Positions 62,677-64,000 of a DNA stretch of 64,000 bases are shown in pieces. Every line of letters begins with the position of its first letter. Positions within the stretch are counted from its first letter, which is position 1. A model generated the notes under the pieces. It was not told where the DNA came from, ran no database searches, and saw only the letters and a program-made list of their open reading frames with translations. The translations under genes and the position numbers were made by a program. The DNA is from Mycolicibacterium sphagni (GTDB lineage Bacteria; Actinomycetota; Actinomycetes; Mycobacteriales; Mycobacteriaceae), in NCBI RefSeq assembly GCF_002250655.1, contig NZ_NOZR01000022.1, forward strand, positions 49,525 to 113,524, read 5' to 3'.

Positions 62677-64000
62677 ATGGGACGCGCGAGTCGAACCGGC
62701 TCCGCCGTGTCAATTTGGTCCATCTGCCTTTCCCTTGCCATCGGTGTCACGGCCCCGCCCGCCGTTGCCACGCCCAGCCTTGGGCCCGGGCAGACATCGG
62801 CGCCGCAGGTCACGTGGGGGAGTTGCCAACGCTTCCTCGGTGACGGCGCCCACGACATTCCCACCGCGCAGTGCGCGACCGTGCCCGTCCCGATCAGCGA
62901 CGCGGATCCCACTGGGCCACAAGCACAGTTGGCCGTCATCAAGATCCCGGCTAGCGGCCAGCGCATCGGCGCCCTGTTCGTCAATCCCGGCGGCCCGGGC
63001 GCATCGGCGGTGGACGCCGCTGCGGGCATGGGCTATGCACTGACCGGGAGTCCGATTGCCGAACACTTCGACATCGTCGCGTTCGACCCGCGTGGCGTGG
63101 GCTACTCGACGCCGGCGGTCCGCTGCCGCACCGACGCCGAGTTCGACGCATGGCGGCGCAACCCGATGGTTGACTACAGTCCTGCCGGGGTGGCCGCGAT
63201 CGAACAGATCAACCGCGACTACGCCAAGGAATGCGCGGACAAGATGGGCACTGCCTTTCTCGCCAGCGTCGGAACCGATTCGGCCGCAAGGGATATGGAC
63301 ACCGTCCGCCAGGTGCTCGGCGACGACAAGATCAACTACCTCGGGTTCAGCTACGGCACCGAACTGGGCACCACGTATCTGGAGAAGTTCCCGGACCGGG
63401 TTCGCGCGATGGTGCTCGACGGGGCGATCGACCCCGCGCAGAACACGGTGGACTCGGTGATCCAGCAGATGACCGGCTTCCAGGTGGTGTTCAACGACTA
63501 CGCCGCGGACTGCGCGAAATCGGCAGGCTGCCCACTGGGCACCGACCCTGCGCACTGGGTGGACCGCTTCCATCAGTTGGTGGATCCGCTGGTGACCAAG
63601 CCCGGCCCGACGTCCGATCCGCGCGGTCTCGGCTATTCAGATGCCCTCACCGGCACGTTCAACGCGCTGTACACGCCCCAGTATTGGAAGTTCCTCACCA
63701 GCGGCCTGCTCGGCTTGGCGCGCCAGACTGACGCCGGCGACCTGCTGATGCTGGCCGACGAGTACGACGGCCGCAATCCCTACGGGCACTACAGCAACGG
63801 GCAGGACGCGTTCAACGCCGTCCGCTGCGTCGACTCGCCGTCGCCCACCGACCCGGCGGTGTGGGCCGACATCGACAAGCGCACCCGCGAACTGGCGCCG
63901 TTCCAGGCCTACGGGCAGTTCACCGGATTCGCGCCGCGCGACATGTGCGCGTTCTGGCCGGTGCCGGCCACGTCGACACCGCACCCCGCGGCCCCCGCCC
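62677..64000 (+). CDS. Second CaeA/Hip1-type protease (cut by window end)
   Basis: At least 441 residues of a tandem paralogue of caeA (recalled Rv2223c position); the C-terminal histidine region is outside the window. The N-terminus is a plain signal peptide (SIWSICLSLAIGVTAPPAVA) without the lipobox cysteine, so the mature protein is secreted rather than lipid-anchored. The nucleophile motif is GFSYGTELG. INPGGPG of caeA appears here as VNPGGPG. A free and an anchored enzyme thus coexist. Confidence 0.92.
   Translation, partial: MGRASRTGSAVSIWSICLSLAIGVTAPPAVATPSLGPGQTSAPQVTWGSCQRFLGDGAHDIPTAQCATVPVPISDADPTGPQAQLAVIKIPASGQRIGALFVNPGGPGASAVDAAAGMGYALTGSPIAEHFDIVAFDPRGVGYSTPAVRCRTDAEFDAWRRNPMVDYSPAGVAAIEQINRDYAKECADKMGTAFLASVGTDSAARDMDTVRQVLGDDKINYLGFSYGTELGTTYLEKFPDRVRAMVLDGAIDPAQNTVDSVIQQMTGFQVVFNDYAADCAKSAGCPLGTDPAHWVDRFHQLVDPLVTKPGPTSDPRGLGYSDALTGTFNALYTPQYWKFLTSGLLGLARQTDAGDLLMLADEYDGRNPYGHYSNGQDAFNAVRCVDSPSPTDPAVWADIDKRTRELAPFQAYGQFTGFAPRDMCAFWPVPATSTPHPAAPA

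Overview
The window is high-GC actinobacterial DNA and almost certainly comes from a Mycolicibacterium or other non-tuberculous Mycobacterium. The evidence is the FAS-II mycolic-acid operon (fabD-acpM-kasA-kasB-accD6) with its PucR-type regulator, the homodimeric pyruvate dehydrogenase aceE, ahpE, ptkA-ptpA, and paired CaeA/Hip1-type serine proteases. From memory, the conserved genes follow the order of M. tuberculosis Rv2251 back to Rv2223c, in reverse, with three large accessory blocks and one small island inserted. Synteny statements are recalled, not computed.

Layout. 1-15 kb is conserved: a partial FAD-linked oxidase, TetR and glpD; then accD6, kasB, kasA, acpM, fabD and mabR on the minus strand; then aceE, a lipoprotein, a DUF3052 protein and ahpE. 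A tRNA-Val(UAC) at 15.08 kb marks the edge of accessory block A (15.2-37.6 kb). That block holds a desaturase with its reductase, a UbiE-like methyltransferase, a GntR/MFS pair, an esterase, a decayed nitronate monooxygenase, an UppP paralogue, a P450/SDR/TetR/AveC-like/P450 cluster, duplicated small cysteine-rich secreted proteins, a DUF4185 protein, a TetR-controlled methyltransferase/reductase pair, a CocE-type hydrolase and an amidohydrolase. 37.6-46 kb is conserved again: MpaB-like oxygenase, cobD, SURF1, ptpA, ptkA, NIF3, zinc ribbon protein, RNase H/phosphatase, a cupin regulator, a methyltransferase and rnpB. A 2.7-kb island with one secreted repeat protein lies between the 3' end of rnpB and a 26-bp copy of that end. 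A CYTH/CHAD protein follows. Block B (50.3-57.7 kb) holds an MgtE-sensor/NRAMP-like transporter pair and a split urea/guanidine carboxylase operon with two associated proteins and TetR. The window ends with echA, panB, a WS/DGAT acyltransferase, caeA and a truncated caeA paralogue.

How the genes connect. The FAS-II genes elongate meromycolate precursors under MabR. AceE and AccD6 supply and activate C2 units. PtpA and PtkA are a phosphatase and kinase pair linked to SURF1. The accessory blocks are built of small divergent regulator/target units, many with a visible palindromic operator between the partners.

The most unusual signals are: (i) the rnpB-bounded island; (ii) a 25-bp dispersed repeat that adds about 12 codons in frame to both fabD and ptpA; (iii) four 24-bp tandem repeats in the acpM leader; (iv) an MgtE-type Mg-sensing protein coupled to an NRAMP homologue that has lost the transition-metal ligands; and (v) the P450/mycofactocin-type SDR/AveC-like cluster with a 26-residue membrane peptide.
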